NCBI GenBank assembly: GCA_024644595.1
Contig: JAHEHL010000003.1
Span: forward strand, 178,974-242,973
Origin: Porticoccaceae bacterium
Lineage (GTDB): Bacteria; Pseudomonadota; Gammaproteobacteria; Pseudomonadales; Porticoccaceae
DNA length: 64,000 nt
Direction of reading: 5' to 3'
Shown: piece by piece, positions 8,903 to 17,776 of the stretch
Position numbering within the stretch: the first letter of the stretch is position 1
Layout: every line of letters starts with the position of its first letter
The notes under the pieces: model-generated
The model's input: only the letters and a program-made list of their open reading frames with translations
What the model was told of the DNA's origin: nothing
Database searches by the model: none
Made by a program: the position numbers and the translations under genes

Positions 8903-10081
8903 TTAAACCAACTCGACAGCCATAGCAGTTGCCTCGCCACCGCCAATACAGAGACTGGCAACGCCTTTTTTGCCGCCATGCTGTCGCAGAGCATGAATCA
9001 GAGTCACTAGGATTCTCGCGCCACTGGCACCAATTGGATGACCCAGAGCACAGGCACCACCGTGGACATTGAGCTTTTCATGGGGTATTGCCAGCTCATG
9101 CATGGCCGCCATTGCTACCACGGCGAAGGCTTCATTAACCTCCCACAAATCGACGTCATCTACGGTCCAGCCAACACGGTTCAAGGTTTTATTAATTGCC
9201 GAAACTGGCGCAGTGGTAAACCACTCCGGCTCATGAGCACTCTGATCAAAGCCGTGAATCAACGCAATTGGCTGCAGCCCTCGCGCTTCAGCTTCATCTG
9301 CCATCATTAACGTCAGTGCCGCTGCGCCGTCAGAGATCGAGCTGGCATTGGCTGCAGTGACTGTGCCATCTTTTTCAAAAGCCGGCTTTAAATGAGGAAT
9401 TTTTTCTGGTCGAGCAGTGGTCGGCTGCTCATCGGCGTCGACGACAATATCGCCACCTCGAGAAGAGACAGTAACCGGTACAATTTCGTGGGCAAACCAG
9501 CCATTACTCATTGCGGCATTTGCACGGCGCAGTGACTCTATCGCGTATGCATCTTGGTGCTCACGGGAAAATTGGTATTTGCTTGCGCATTTTTCGGCAA
9601 AGTTGCCCATCGCTACACCCTGATAAGCATCTTGCAGACCGTCGTACTGCATATGATCAAGCATCTGGGCATGGCCGAATCTATACCCCTGACGACCCTG
9701 CGGAATCAGATAAGGTGCTCGACTCATGCTCTCCATGCCGCCAGCCAGTGCAATAGTCGCCTGCCCAGCGCGAAGTGCATTGGATGCCATCATCACCGAC
9801 TTCATCGCAGAACCACAGACTTTGTTAATGGTAGTACAGGCCGTGCTTTGAGTAAGCCCAGCTGCCAGTGCTGCCTGCCGCGCCGGTGCTTGGCCAACAC
9901 CTGCAGTGAGCACACAACCCATCAAAACCTCATCAACCTGACTCGGATCAATCGCTGCTCTTTCAACTGCAGAGCGAATCGCTGCAGCGCCCAACTGAGG
10001 CGCAGACAGCGCAGAAAGTGAACCCATCATGCCGCCAAGGGGCGTGCGTGAGGCAGATAGGATAGCGATTGGCTTTGACAT
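8903..10081 (-). CDS. acetyl-CoA C-acetyltransferase (thiolase II)
   Basis: This is a biosynthetic-type thiolase that condenses two acetyl-CoA to acetoacetyl-CoA or runs in reverse. At 392 residues it is full length, with nucleophilic Cys in INKVCGSAMK (about residue 88), the base His in GGACALGHPIGASGAR (about residue 348) and the second catalytic Cys in CIGGGEATA (about residue 378). Neighbours give no pathway: there is no phaB, atoD or fatty-acid gene next to it, so names such as atoB or phaA would be a guess. It is convergent with dolP and transcribed alone or from sspB. Confidence 0.9.
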   Translation of the reverse strand: MSKPIAILSASRTPLGGMMGSLSALSAPQLGAAAIRSAVERAAIDPSQVDEVLMGCVLTAGVGQAPARQAALAAGLTQSTACTTINKVCGSAMKSVMMASNALRAGQATIALAGGMESMSRAPYLIPQGRQGYRFGHAQMLDHMQYDGLQDAYQGVAMGNFAEKCASKYQFSREHQDAYAIESLRRANAAMSNGWFAHEIVPVTVSSRGGDIVVDADEQPTTARPEKIPHLKPAFEKDGTVTAANASSISDGAAALTLMMADEAEARGLQPIALIHGFDQSAHEPEWFTTAPVSAINKTLNRVGWTVDDVDLWEVNEAFAVVAMAAMHELAIPHEKLNVHGGACALGHPIGASGARILVTLIHALRQHGGKKGVASLCIGGGEATAMAVELV

Positions 10082-10120
10082 ATAGGTTGTTCCGAAGTTG
10101 ATTGACTAGAAGATTACTGA

Positions 10121-10558
10121 CTACTTAATAACCCTCAGTGACGGCCGTCCTTTCGGCGGAGTCTTGACCGGAGATGATTGACTCGAAGGTTTGCTCTTGA
10201 CTGCTTTAGGTCCGCTTGGCGGTTTTGGCGGCAGGTCGTCCGGCCCCTCGTGTTCAAAAACCATACCCTGCCCGTTTTCTTGACTGTAGATACCTACAAC
10301 CGCGCCGACCGGCACCTGAATATCAATTGGCATACCGCCAAAACGGGTGGAGAAACAAAGTAATTCGAGGTCTAGGTGAAAACTGGATACGGCCCGTGGC
10401 GCAATATTGAGGACTATTTGCCCATCGGTCACATAATCCTGTGGAACCTCTACACCAGGATAGTTCGCATCGATCACAACATAGGGTGTGCAATCGTTGT
10501 CCACTATCCAGTCGAAGAAGGCTCGCAGAAGATAGGGCCGATTGGACCGCATTTTCAT
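10121..10558 (-). CDS. sspB: ClpXP protease specificity-enhancing factor
   Basis: SspB is the adaptor that delivers ssrA-tagged and other substrates to ClpXP. The 145-residue protein has the substrate-binding fold (about 1-112: RPYLLRAFFDWI, VLNIAP, LCFSTRFGG) followed by a flexible Pro/Ser/Lys linker and the C-terminal XB peptide GRPSLRVIK that docks onto the ClpX zinc domain. It starts two bases after the sspA stop, in the sspA-sspB operon. The window also has smpB, its partner in trans-translation rescue, but ssrA itself is not here. Confidence 0.95.
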   Translation of the reverse strand: MKMRSNRPYLLRAFFDWIVDNDCTPYVVIDANYPGVEVPQDYVTDGQIVLNIAPRAVSSFHLDLELLCFSTRFGGMPIDIQVPVGAVVGIYSQENGQGMVFEHEGPDDLPPKPPSGPKAVKSKPSSQSSPVKTPPKGRPSLRVIK

Positions 10559-10559
10559 T

Positions 10560-11180
10560 TTAGTGGCGGATCTCGAGCTCGAGATCAGTCAAGCTTTCCT
10601 GGAATGACGGCCTTTCGAACAACCGTTCCATGTAGTCGTGCAGAGGTTTTACCTGACGATTGCTGGGAAGCTTGATATCAAGCTGCGGCAGACGCCACAA
10701 AATAGGTGCCAGACAGCAGTCCACAAGAGTGAACTCTTCACTCATAAAATACGGCATATCAGTAAAAATGCTGGCGATGCTGATCAGAGAATCGCGAAAT
10801 TCCTTGCGTGCATCCTCGGCTTTCTTGCTCTCCGGGCTGCGTAGAATCTGTTCAATCAGAGTGCACCAGTCCTTTTCGATACGATGGATCCAGAGCCGGC
10901 TCTGGGCGCGAGCTACAGGATAGACCGGCAGCAGCGGCGGATGTGGGAAGCGCTCATCGAGGTACTCCATAACCACCTTGGATTCATAGAGTGCCAGATC
11001 GCGGTCTACCAATGTGGGGAGGGTACCGTAGGGATTAGCTTCAAGAATCTCCTCAGTAATGGCATTCGGTTCGACATCTTCGATATCGACCGTCACGCCT
11101 TTTTCGGCCAACACAATACGAACTCTATGGCTGTACTGACAAGTGGGGTCAGAAAATAATGTCATCGATGATCGACGCAC
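10560..11180 (-). CDS. sspA: stringent starvation protein A (GST-fold RNAP-associated regulator)
   Basis: SspA is a glutathione-S-transferase-fold protein without GST activity that binds RNA polymerase holoenzyme and modulates transcription during starvation. The 206-residue product begins with thioredoxin-fold segment [23 protein letters not shown] and has the family Pro-His region ([14 protein letters not shown]) thought to form the surface pocket. The GTG start at 11180 has AGAGG at a 5-base spacing, better than the ATG at 11165. It lies downstream of the cytochrome bc1 genes, the same order as in Pseudomonas and other gammaproteobacteria. Confidence 0.93.
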   Translation of the reverse strand: MRRSSMTLFSDPTCQYSHRVRIVLAEKGVTVDIEDVEPNAITEEILEANPYGTLPTLVDRDLALYESKVVMEYLDERFPHPPLLPVYPVARAQSRLWIHRIEKDWCTLIEQILRSPESKKAEDARKEFRDSLISIASIFTDMPYFMSEEFTLVDCCLAPILWRLPQLDIKLPSNRQVKPLHDYMERLFERPSFQESLTDLELEIRH

Positions 11181-11293
11181 AAGAACCTCTCAAAATTTAA
11201 AAGTACTTCAACATTAAAGGACAGCATCACGCTGCCCCGAGCAGGCAATCCATGCCTTGGAATTTTAAAATCCTGTCAGTCGAGTGGCAGAAC

Positions 11294-13330
11294 TTAATGA
11301 ATACCTTTCCAGTACTCACGGTTCAACAACATGACAAAAACCAGCAGCAGCAAAAGGAACAGCAACACCATGCGGCCGATATGCTTGCGCTCTTCTGCCA
11401 TAGGCTCTGCCACGTAGGTCAGAAAGTTGACCAGGTCATACATTGCCACATCGAACTCTTCTGCCGTCATACTGCCCGGCTGAGTGATATTAAAACGACC
11501 ACAGGGATCATCGAGAATATCTTCGCCGGTCAGTACGTCACGTTTGATACCACCGTTGGCGGCTACCACAGGGCCCGGTGCGCACTCAGGCAGCCCCTGC
11601 AGGTCGATCAGTACATGGGGCATACCGACATCTTTAAACACTTTATTGTTTACCCCGAGCGGTCTGCTTGGGTCGACATAAAAGTTACGCAGATAAGTGT
11701 AGACCCACTCAGATGAACGCGCACGTGCGACCAGAGTCAAATCCGGAGGGGCGGCACCAAACCATTCTTTGGCGCCATCTTCCGGCATTGAAATGGTCAT
11801 CAACTCACCAATTTTCTGGCCAGTGAAAACCATATTGTCGAGCATCATCTGGTTGGGGATGCCGATATCGTTGGCAACGCGCTCCCAGCGCGAATACTTG
11901 AACGAGTGACAACCCATGCAGTAGTTAACGGCGAGCTTGGCGCCATTTTGGAGTGACGCCTGGTCGCGCAGATCAGCTTCAAAGCTGTCGCAATCGATAG
12001 TGCCACAGGATTTACTGCTCTCTGCACCCACCGCTTTCAGCGGCAGCACAACCATAAGCGCAACAAATAGGAAAGCGCCCAGGGTTTTCCAGCCACCCAT
12101 ACCACCGTCCATCGTGATGCGATCCGGCTCAGGCTTGGTCGTTTCTATCCGCGTCCAGAAGTAAAGGCCAATAAAGTACGCGAAGTAGAGAACGGTACAG
12201 ATCTGCGCCAGCACGGTTCGTGCTGCTGTCGGCGCTTTAACACCCAGATAGCCGAGGATAATAAAACAGGCGGCGAACACCAAAATGGCTACACGACTAA
12301 ATGTCCCCTTGTAGCGCATTGAACGCACTGGACTGCGGTCCAACCATGGCAGCACAAACAAAATTGCGATCGCCGCAGCCATGGTCATAAAACCACCCAG
12401 CTTGTCAGGCACTGCTCGCAACATTGAGTAGTAAGGCGTGAAGTACCATACCGGCGCAATATGCTCAGGGGTTTTCAGCGAGTTGGCAATTTCAAAGTTT
12501 GCGTGTTCGAGGAAATAGCCTCCCATCTCTGGCATAAAGAACAAGATCGCACAGAACACAAACAGAAATACAACGATCGGCACCAAGTCATGGATCACGA
12601 AGTAAGGGTAGAAAGGAATACCATCAATCGGGTTACCATTTTCGTCCTTGTACTTCTTGATACTGACACCATCCGGGTTATTCGAACCCACATCGTGAAG
12701 CGCGATAATATGCATTACCACCAAGGCAATCAAAATGATTGGCATAGCGACCACGTGCAGAGACATAAAGCGGTTCAGCGTAATTCCGGAGATCAAATAA
12801 TCACCGCGAATCCATTGCACAATATCTTCACCGACCACAGGAATCGCGCCAAACAGCGAAATAATCACCTGTGCACCCCAATAGGACATCTGACCCCATG
12901 GCAGGACATAACCGAGGAATGCCTCAGCCATCAGTGCTACATAGATAGTCATACCGAAGATCCAAACCAGTTCTCGCGGCGCTTTATAGGATCCGTAAAT
13001 CAAACCGCGGAACATATGCATATAGACAACGATAAAGAACGCAGAGGCCCCGGTAGAGTGAGCGTATCGAATAATCCAACCCATATCCACATCGCGCATA
13101 ATATATTCAACTGACGCGAAGGCTTGCTCTGCAGAACCCTGATAGCTCATCAACAACCAGATACCGGTGACCAGCTGGATAACCAGAACCACCATCGACA
13201 GCACACCGAAGTAATACCACCAGTTAAAGTTTTTCGGCGCATAGTACTCGGCCATATGCCGGTTCCACTCACGCTTCAGTGTTGGCATACGCGAATCTAA
13301 CCATTCGGCAAAAGCAGCTGCTTTACTCAT
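11294..13330 (-). CDS. petBC: fused cytochrome b / cytochrome c1 polyprotein of the bc1 complex
   Basis: One 678-residue frame encodes both membrane redox subunits of ubiquinol:cytochrome c reductase. Residues 1-400 are cytochrome b with eight or so membrane helices, heme-ligand histidines 91, 105, 192 and 207, and a Qo-site PVWY (293-296) in place of the commoner PEWY. Residues 414-436 are a hydrophobic signal-like segment ending AVGA. Cytochrome c1 follows, with CMGCH (471-475) for covalent heme and a C-terminal anchor (652-671). The layout matches FbcH of Bradyrhizobium, a polyprotein cut after insertion. The start overlaps the petA stop by one base. No stop or slippery site separates the halves. 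Confidence 0.95.
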   Translation of the reverse strand: MSKAAAFAEWLDSRMPTLKREWNRHMAEYYAPKNFNWWYYFGVLSMVVLVIQLVTGIWLLMSYQGSAEQAFASVEYIMRDVDMGWIIRYAHSTGASAFFIVVYMHMFRGLIYGSYKAPRELVWIFGMTIYVALMAEAFLGYVLPWGQMSYWGAQVIISLFGAIPVVGEDIVQWIRGDYLISGITLNRFMSLHVVAMPIILIALVVMHIIALHDVGSNNPDGVSIKKYKDENGNPIDGIPFYPYFVIHDLVPIVVFLFVFCAILFFMPEMGGYFLEHANFEIANSLKTPEHIAPVWYFTPYYSMLRAVPDKLGGFMTMAAAIAILFVLPWLDRSPVRSMRYKGTFSRVAILVFAACFIILGYLGVKAPTAARTVLAQICTVLYFAYFIGLYFWTRIETTKPEPDRITMDGGMGGWKTLGAFLFVALMVVLPLKAVGAESSKSCGTIDCDSFEADLRDQASLQNGAKLAVNYCMGCHSFKYSRWERVANDIGIPNQMMLDNMVFTGQKIGELMTISMPEDGAKEWFGAAPPDLTLVARARSSEWVYTYLRNFYVDPSRPLGVNNKVFKDVGMPHVLIDLQGLPECAPGPVVAANGGIKRDVLTGEDILDDPCGRFNITQPGSMTAEEFDVAMYDLVNFLTYVAEPMAEERKHIGRMVLLFLLLLLVFVMLLNREYWKGIH

Positions 13331-13935
13331 TACGCAATCTCCGCATCAATTCCGATAATAATAATGTCGTTCGACTCATAAGAGTGAGGCGGCACCGCAA
13401 GGTTGGTTGGCGCAGGCACGCCGGCAAACACTCGTCCGGACAAATCAAACTTGGAGCCATGGCAAGGACAGAAGAAACCACCCACCCATGAATCTCCACC
13501 CAGATCCATCGCACCCACATCAGGCCGATACATCGGTGCACAGCCAAGGTGGGTACAGAGACCGACCAGAACCAGGTACTCTTCATGACCCGCCTGCGTG
13601 CGGCTGTAACCGGAAACATAGGCTGGCTGAGAAGCCGCTTTAGAGTCGGCATCTCTCAAAATGCTGATATCCATCGCCGCAATCGCGTCCAGGGTCTCGC
13701 GCGTTCGGCGTACGATGTAAACAGGCTTGCCGCGCCACTCAACGACCAACCGCCCACCGGGCTCAAGTTTGGAAATATTAACTTTAACCGGAGCACCAGC
13801 CGCTTTGGCTTTGGCACTGGGTTGCCAGGATGAAACAAAAGGTACTGCCGCACCCACAACACCTGCGCCACCTACAACAGCGGTAGCACCAGTGAGAAAT
13901 CGGCGACGACTATGGTTGACACCGTCATTGGTCAT
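13330..13935 (-). CDS. petA: Rieske iron-sulfur subunit of the bc1 complex
   Basis: This is the 2Fe-2S subunit that takes the first electron from ubiquinol and moves it to cytochrome c1. The 201-residue protein has a twin-arginine-like anchor (SRRRFLTGATAV, uncleaved in the family), and the cluster motifs CTHLGC and CPCHGS with the loop HGSKFDLSGRV. The ATG at 13935 has an excellent AGGGGGAA; the upstream ATG at 13956 is less supported. A promoter and a possible attenuator hairpin lie in the leader. It forms a two-gene operon with petBC, probably continuing to sspA. Confidence 0.95.
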   Translation of the reverse strand: MTNDGVNHSRRRFLTGATAVVGGAGVVGAAVPFVSSWQPSAKAKAAGAPVKVNISKLEPGGRLVVEWRGKPVYIVRRTRETLDAIAAMDISILRDADSKAASQPAYVSGYSRTQAGHEEYLVLVGLCTHLGCAPMYRPDVGAMDLGGDSWVGGFFCPCHGSKFDLSGRVFAGVPAPTNLAVPPHSYESNDIIIIGIDAEIA

Positions 13936-13967
13936 GACGTTCCCCCTAAACAGCAAATTTGGATGTT

Positions 13968-13987
13968 AAAACACGCGGACCCGCGTG
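13968..13987 (-). promoter_or_regulatory. hairpin plus U4 in the petA leader, possible attenuator
   Basis: On the minus strand a 7-bp GC-only stem (CACGCGG / CCGCGTG) is followed at once by TTTT. It lies between the proposed petA promoter and the petA ribosome-binding site, so it would be transcribed in the mRNA leader. It could act as a weak terminator/attenuator or as a 5' stabilising stem. Confidence 0.35.
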
Positions 13988-14006
13988 CAACTAAAAAAGG
14001 CGGTGC

Positions 14007-14035
14007 ATAGTAACGGAAAGCCGCATTCTGCGCAA
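14007..14035 (-). promoter_or_regulatory. candidate sigma-70 promoter of petA-petBC
   Basis: Read on the minus strand, TTGCGC (-35) and TACTAT (-10) are separated by 17 bases, about 70 bases before the petA start. The -35 box is imperfect. Confidence 0.45.
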
Positions 14036-14080
14036 CCAGAGGGGCCTGAGATATTAGCTTAAACAGCTGTTTTTTAAGAC

Positions 14081-14111
14081 AAAAAAAAGCCCGACTGATC
14101 GGTCGGGCTTT
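14081..14111 (-). terminator. intrinsic terminator of rplM-rpsI
   Basis: On the minus strand GCCCGAC and GTCGGGC form a 7-bp GC-rich stem (10 bp with flanking A-U pairs) followed by eight T residues, directly downstream of rpsI. This is a textbook rho-independent terminator and separates the ribosomal genes from petA. Confidence 0.92.
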
Positions 14112-14128
14112 GTGTTTCGAAGCGAATC

Positions 14129-14521
14129 TTAACGCTTGGAGAACTGCGGACGCTTGCGCGCTTTGTGCAGACCCACTTTTTTACGCTCAACCTGTCTCGC
14201 ATCGCGGGTCAAAAACCCGGCCTTGCGCAGAGGGGAGCGAAGATTTTCGTCATACTGCAGCAACGCACGAGCAATACCGTGACGGATCGCGCCGGCCTGA
14301 CCGAAGTTACCACCACCATTGACTGTAATCTTGAGATCGAACTTGTCGACCAGGTCGACCACTTCGAAAGCCTGACGGACAATCATTCTTGCCACTTCGC
14401 GACCAAAGTAAACGTCGATTGATCGATCGTTAATCGAGATAGCGCCGCTTCCTGGAGTCAGGAAAACACGTGCTGCTGACGTCTTGCGACGACCGGTACC
14501 GTAAAATTGAGTTTCTGCCAT
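14129..14521 (-). CDS. rpsI: 30S ribosomal protein S9
   Basis: S9 is a 30S head protein whose basic C-terminal tail contacts the P-site tRNA. The 130 residues show the normal length, the N-terminal [14 protein letters not shown], the INGGG-like [13 protein letters not shown] segment and the invariant C-terminal [17 protein letters not shown]. It follows rplM by 15 bases and is closed by a strong intrinsic terminator. Confidence 0.98.
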   Translation of the reverse strand: MAETQFYGTGRRKTSAARVFLTPGSGAISINDRSIDVYFGREVARMIVRQAFEVVDLVDKFDLKITVNGGGNFGQAGAIRHGIARALLQYDENLRSPLRKAGFLTRDARQVERKKVGLHKARKRPQFSKR

Positions 14522-14536
14522 GATAATCGCTATCCG

Positions 14537-14965
14537 TTACAGTTCTAAAGCTTGAGGTTGTTGCGCAGTATGAGGATGCTCTGCACCGGCATAGACCTTA
14601 AGCTTTCTAAACATTTCCCGGCCAAGGGGTCCGCGCGGTAACATGCCTTTAACCGCTGACTGAATAACGCGCTCAGGCGCCTTTTCAATCAGCTTATCAA
14701 AGGTAATATCCTTGATACCACCGGGATAACCGGTATGAGAGTAATAGGTTTTCTGAGTGGCCTTGTTACCTGTTACAGCCACTTTCTCGGCGTTGACCAC
14801 AACGATGTAGTCGCCGGTATCAACGTGAGGAGTATACTCAGGCTTATGCTTGCCACGCAGACGCGTCGCAACTTCCGCCGCCAAACGCCCAAGAGTCTTG
14901 CCCTCTGCGTCTACGATATACCAGTCACGTTGAACTGATTCTGTTTTTGCACTGTATGTTTTCAT
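14537..14965 (-). CDS. rplM: 50S ribosomal protein L13
   Basis: L13 is an early-assembly 50S protein. The 142-residue product begins [20 protein letters not shown] and contains the family signature around [16 protein letters not shown] near the C-terminus. The ATG at 14965 with an upstream AGGA is the conserved start; the frame extends further upstream only by chance. A good promoter lies about 45 bases upstream. Cotranscribed with rpsI. Confidence 0.98.
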   Translation of the reverse strand: MKTYSAKTESVQRDWYIVDAEGKTLGRLAAEVATRLRGKHKPEYTPHVDTGDYIVVVNAEKVAVTGNKATQKTYYSHTGYPGGIKDITFDKLIEKAPERVIQSAVKGMLPRGPLGREMFRKLKVYAGAEHPHTAQQPQALEL

Positions 14966-15007
14966 TTTATCCTGCCTGGCTTTGGGGGATCCCAAAAAAG
15001 GTTGCGA

Positions 15008-15036
15008 ATTGTAATGATGGTCTGCGCCTATTACAA
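15008..15036 (-). promoter_or_regulatory. promoter of rplM-rpsI
   Basis: On the minus strand TTGTAA (-35) and TACAAT (-10, 5 of 6 to consensus) are separated by exactly 17 bases. Predicted transcription starts near 15001, giving a leader of about 36 bases before the rplM ATG. Confidence 0.65.
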
Positions 15037-15076
15037 GGGGGGATTCAAGCAAATTGAAAGTTTTTTATCATAGCGG

Positions 15077-16174
15077 TTACGGGCGGTGTGGGCGGGCCAA
15101 ATATTCACGGCTCTGCATCTCTAACAAACGACTCTTGGTGCGCTGAAATTCAAACCCCAAACGCCCACCTGTATAGAGTTCATGTAAGGGCGCAGCCGCC
15201 GTCAAAGCAAGCTTGACACTGCGATCATAGAACTCATCGACAAGATTGATAAAGCGTCGCGCGGCATCATTATTGGCCGGCGTAAACAGCGGCACATTGC
15301 TGATCAGCACCGAGTGAAACTCACGCGCCACTTCGATATAGTCATTTTGACTGCGCGGTCCTTCGCAGATTGCGGCAAAATCGAACCAGACAACATCCTC
15401 AGCCACCTTGAGCGCGGGAATCTTACGTCCCTCAATATCGAGGTTCAGATTGAGTTTTATTTCGCTATCGAACGCAAGCAAACTATCGAAAGTCGCGTGA
15501 ATAGCCAACTCCGCTTGTTCCCCAAGAGGAGCATGATAGAGCTCCGCCCCCTCTAACGCACGCAGACGGTAGTCATTACCACTATCAACATTAACCACTT
15601 TACAGTGCTTGTTGAGCAGCGCAATCGCAGGCAAAAATCTCTGCCGTTGCAAGCCGTCGCGATAGAGTAAATCCGGGATAATGTTAGACGTCGCCACCAG
15701 CGTTACACCACGCTCAAACAACCCTTCCAGCAAACGCGCAAGAATCATTGCATCGGTAATGTCGCTGACAAAAAACTCGTCGAAGCAGATCACCTGAGTC
15801 TCTGCCGCCAGTGATTCAGCAACCAGATCAAGAGGATTTGCCTTACCCTTCAAGCGCTCCAGATCCTGATGCACTCGACGCATAAAACGGTGAAAATGGA
15901 TACGCAGCTTTCTTTCAAAGGGCAGACTCTCGTAAAAGCTATCCATCAAAAACGTTTTGCCGCGTCCTACGCCACCCCAAAAATAAAGCCCTTTCTCCGG
16001 CCTCGTCGATGGTTGCGAGAACCACGCCAAAATGCCGCCACGCTTGCGCCTGCTGCGCTTAACCAACCGATGAAACAGATCATCCAGTTGCTCTACCGCA
16101 TCGGCCTGAGCCTGATCTGCGACAAAGCCCTGACGGAGCAGGTCATTTTTATAGCGTTGCTTTGGGGTTAACAT
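15077..16174 (-). CDS. zapE: cell division ATPase ZapE (AFG1 family)
   Basis: ZapE is an AFG1-like P-loop ATPase that associates with the Z-ring and is needed under low oxygen or heat in E. coli. The 365 residues carry Walker A GGVGRGKTFLMD (near residue 90), Walker B ICFDEFFVSD and the arginine-rich sensor region. It lies just upstream of rplM and divergent from zapG, the same arrangement as E. coli yhcM/yhcB. Confidence 0.93.
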   Translation of the reverse strand: MLTPKQRYKNDLLRQGFVADQAQADAVEQLDDLFHRLVKRSRRKRGGILAWFSQPSTRPEKGLYFWGGVGRGKTFLMDSFYESLPFERKLRIHFHRFMRRVHQDLERLKGKANPLDLVAESLAAETQVICFDEFFVSDITDAMILARLLEGLFERGVTLVATSNIIPDLLYRDGLQRQRFLPAIALLNKHCKVVNVDSGNDYRLRALEGAELYHAPLGEQAELAIHATFDSLLAFDSEIKLNLNLDIEGRKIPALKVAEDVVWFDFAAICEGPRSQNDYIEVAREFHSVLISNVPLFTPANNDAARRFINLVDEFYDRSVKLALTAAAPLHELYTGGRLGFEFQRTKSRLLEMQSREYLARPHRP

Positions 16175-16421
16175 TGATTATGGTAGGATCGATAACATGA
16201 GCGCAGACTTTAACCAGCGCGGCGTCTCAAGACAACTGAAAATAACGGGTCGAGGTGTTTTATATATCATCGCCTGACGATAAGGGTATTGCTAATAATG
16301 CTCCCTTTGGCGACACTAACATCGTCAGCCAGTTTCAGTGAGAGGCACTTGCCGTGGCAGAGACTTTGCTAATCAGCATCTGGTGCGCAACGAACACTTA
16401 TAGAACGGACGGGAGACTACC

Positions 16422-16961
16422 TTGATCACACTGACCTCAATCCTTTTAGCAGCGACATTTCTTTTGATTGGCGCCGCTCTGGGACACCTTTTTTCAAAGA
16501 AGGTCAACAGCGGGGAGAAATCGGTTCGCGATCTCGAGCAGAAGCTGGCCAAGACAGAGCAAGATCTGAGACGCTACCAGCAAGAAGTCACTGAACACTT
16601 TGTCACCACCTCACACCTGACCACCAACATTGCCCAAAGCTACCGCCAGATGCATGAGCACCTCGCATCCAGTGCGATGCGACTGGCCAGCCCCGAAGTG
16701 GGACGCCAGCTACTCAAGGCTGGAGGCAGTGATTTTGGCCTGCTCGACTCCAACGGAAATCCATCGCTTGATCTCAGTGATATTGAGGTTCCGAGAGATT
16801 ACGCACCAAGTGTTCCCGGTGGCATTCTGAGAGAAGACTACGGTCTCGCGGAGGCAGAGCAAAATGATCGCAGTGGCCAGCCATCCTCCGACAGCGCCAA
16901 CTCAGCCAATATTGATACCAGCGAAGACGACGACGGAGACCCCACCCAAAGCGTCGCCTGA
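16422..16961 (+). CDS. zapG: inner-membrane division/elongation coordinator ZapG (YhcB, DUF1043)
   Basis: ZapG is a single-pass inner-membrane coiled-coil protein that links cell-wall synthesis, Z-ring position and phospholipid supply. The 179 residues have one N-terminal membrane helix (about 3-22), then a heptad-rich coil (about 30-65) and the conserved HFVTTSHLTTNIAQSYRQMHEHLA block, ending in an acidic disordered tail. Translation starts at TTG 16422 with GGGAG upstream. Divergent from zapE across a 247-bp gap in which no further gene is apparent. Confidence 0.9.
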   Translation: MITLTSILLAATFLLIGAALGHLFSKKVNSGEKSVRDLEQKLAKTEQDLRRYQQEVTEHFVTTSHLTTNIAQSYRQMHEHLASSAMRLASPEVGRQLLKAGGSDFGLLDSNGNPSLDLSDIEVPRDYAPSVPGGILREDYGLAEAEQNDRSGQPSSDSANSANIDTSEDDDGDPTQSVA

Positions 16962-17083
16962 CAGGCATATGTGACAGCGCGCAAGCAGGGAGGTTTGCAA
17001 TAATAGACTCAGCGGCCAACAACTCGTTAAGACAGTTTATTGGGCACCTGCTACCCGGCAGCTGCGACGCCTGTTGTTCTCCT

Positions 17084-17770
17084 TTGCAATCATCCAATGC
17101 TGCGCTGTGCAACGATTGCATTGATGAGCTACCCCACCTGACGAGTGTTTGTCGTCGCTGCTCCGTGCCGCTCAACAGTGGCGCACTCTGCGCAACCTGT
17201 CAGCTAACTCCACCCAGTTTTCGTCACTGCATCTCGGCCTTTCACTACCAGCCACCGATAGACAATCTGATTCTGCGCCTTAAACAGGATCCCTTTACCG
17301 CAGAAATAAACCAACTCTGTGCCAAACTGGCGCTGCGTATTGTCAAACGTTACCGTGAAACTCAACTACCCTTCCCGCAAACCCTTATCCCGCTGCCATT
17401 GCACTGGTTAAAACTGGCTCGCCGCGGCTTTAATCAGAGCGATATTATTGGCCGACATCTGGCAAGGCATCTCGCAACAGAGCACAACATAGAGATCGAG
17501 CTGCGCAGTGATCTCTGCAAACGCATCACGCATGGCCAGGCGCAACATCTGCTCAACGCAAAAAAACGACTGCGAAGTATGAAAAAGGCATTTGCCGTGG
17601 AACAGCGTGCAATACCGCACTTGGACGGCCTAACGGTAGCGGTGGTTGATGATGTAGTGACCACAGGCGCCACCACCAACAGCGTTGCCGCTGCACTTTT
17701 GCGGAGTGGGGCAGCACAGGTGGATATCTGGAGCATTGCAAGAACAAGCTGGAATAATTCGCCTCGGTAA
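17084..17770 (+). CDS. comF: ComF-family phosphoribosyltransferase, true start probably upstream
   Basis: ComF proteins join an N-terminal zinc ribbon to a phosphoribosyltransferase-like domain and are needed for natural transformation in several bacteria (ComF/GntX). The C-terminal domain has the PRPP-loop VAVVDDVVTTGATTNS and the family RGFNQSDIIG motif. The only canonical start in frame, TTG 17084, would remove the first zinc-ribbon cysteines. Upstream the frame is open back to 16916 and encodes HLLPGSCDACCSPL, clearly part of the family. No ATG, GTG or TTG occurs there; a GGGAGG at 16988-16993 points to ATA at 17000/17003. The listed start is therefore the conservative one. Confidence 0.85.
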   Translation: MQSSNAALCNDCIDELPHLTSVCRRCSVPLNSGALCATCQLTPPSFRHCISAFHYQPPIDNLILRLKQDPFTAEINQLCAKLALRIVKRYRETQLPFPQTLIPLPLHWLKLARRGFNQSDIIGRHLARHLATEHNIEIELRSDLCKRITHGQAQHLLNAKKRLRSMKKAFAVEQRAIPHLDGLTVAVVDDVVTTGATTNSVAAALLRSGAAQVDIWSIARTSWNNSPR

Positions 17771-17776
17771 CTCAGA

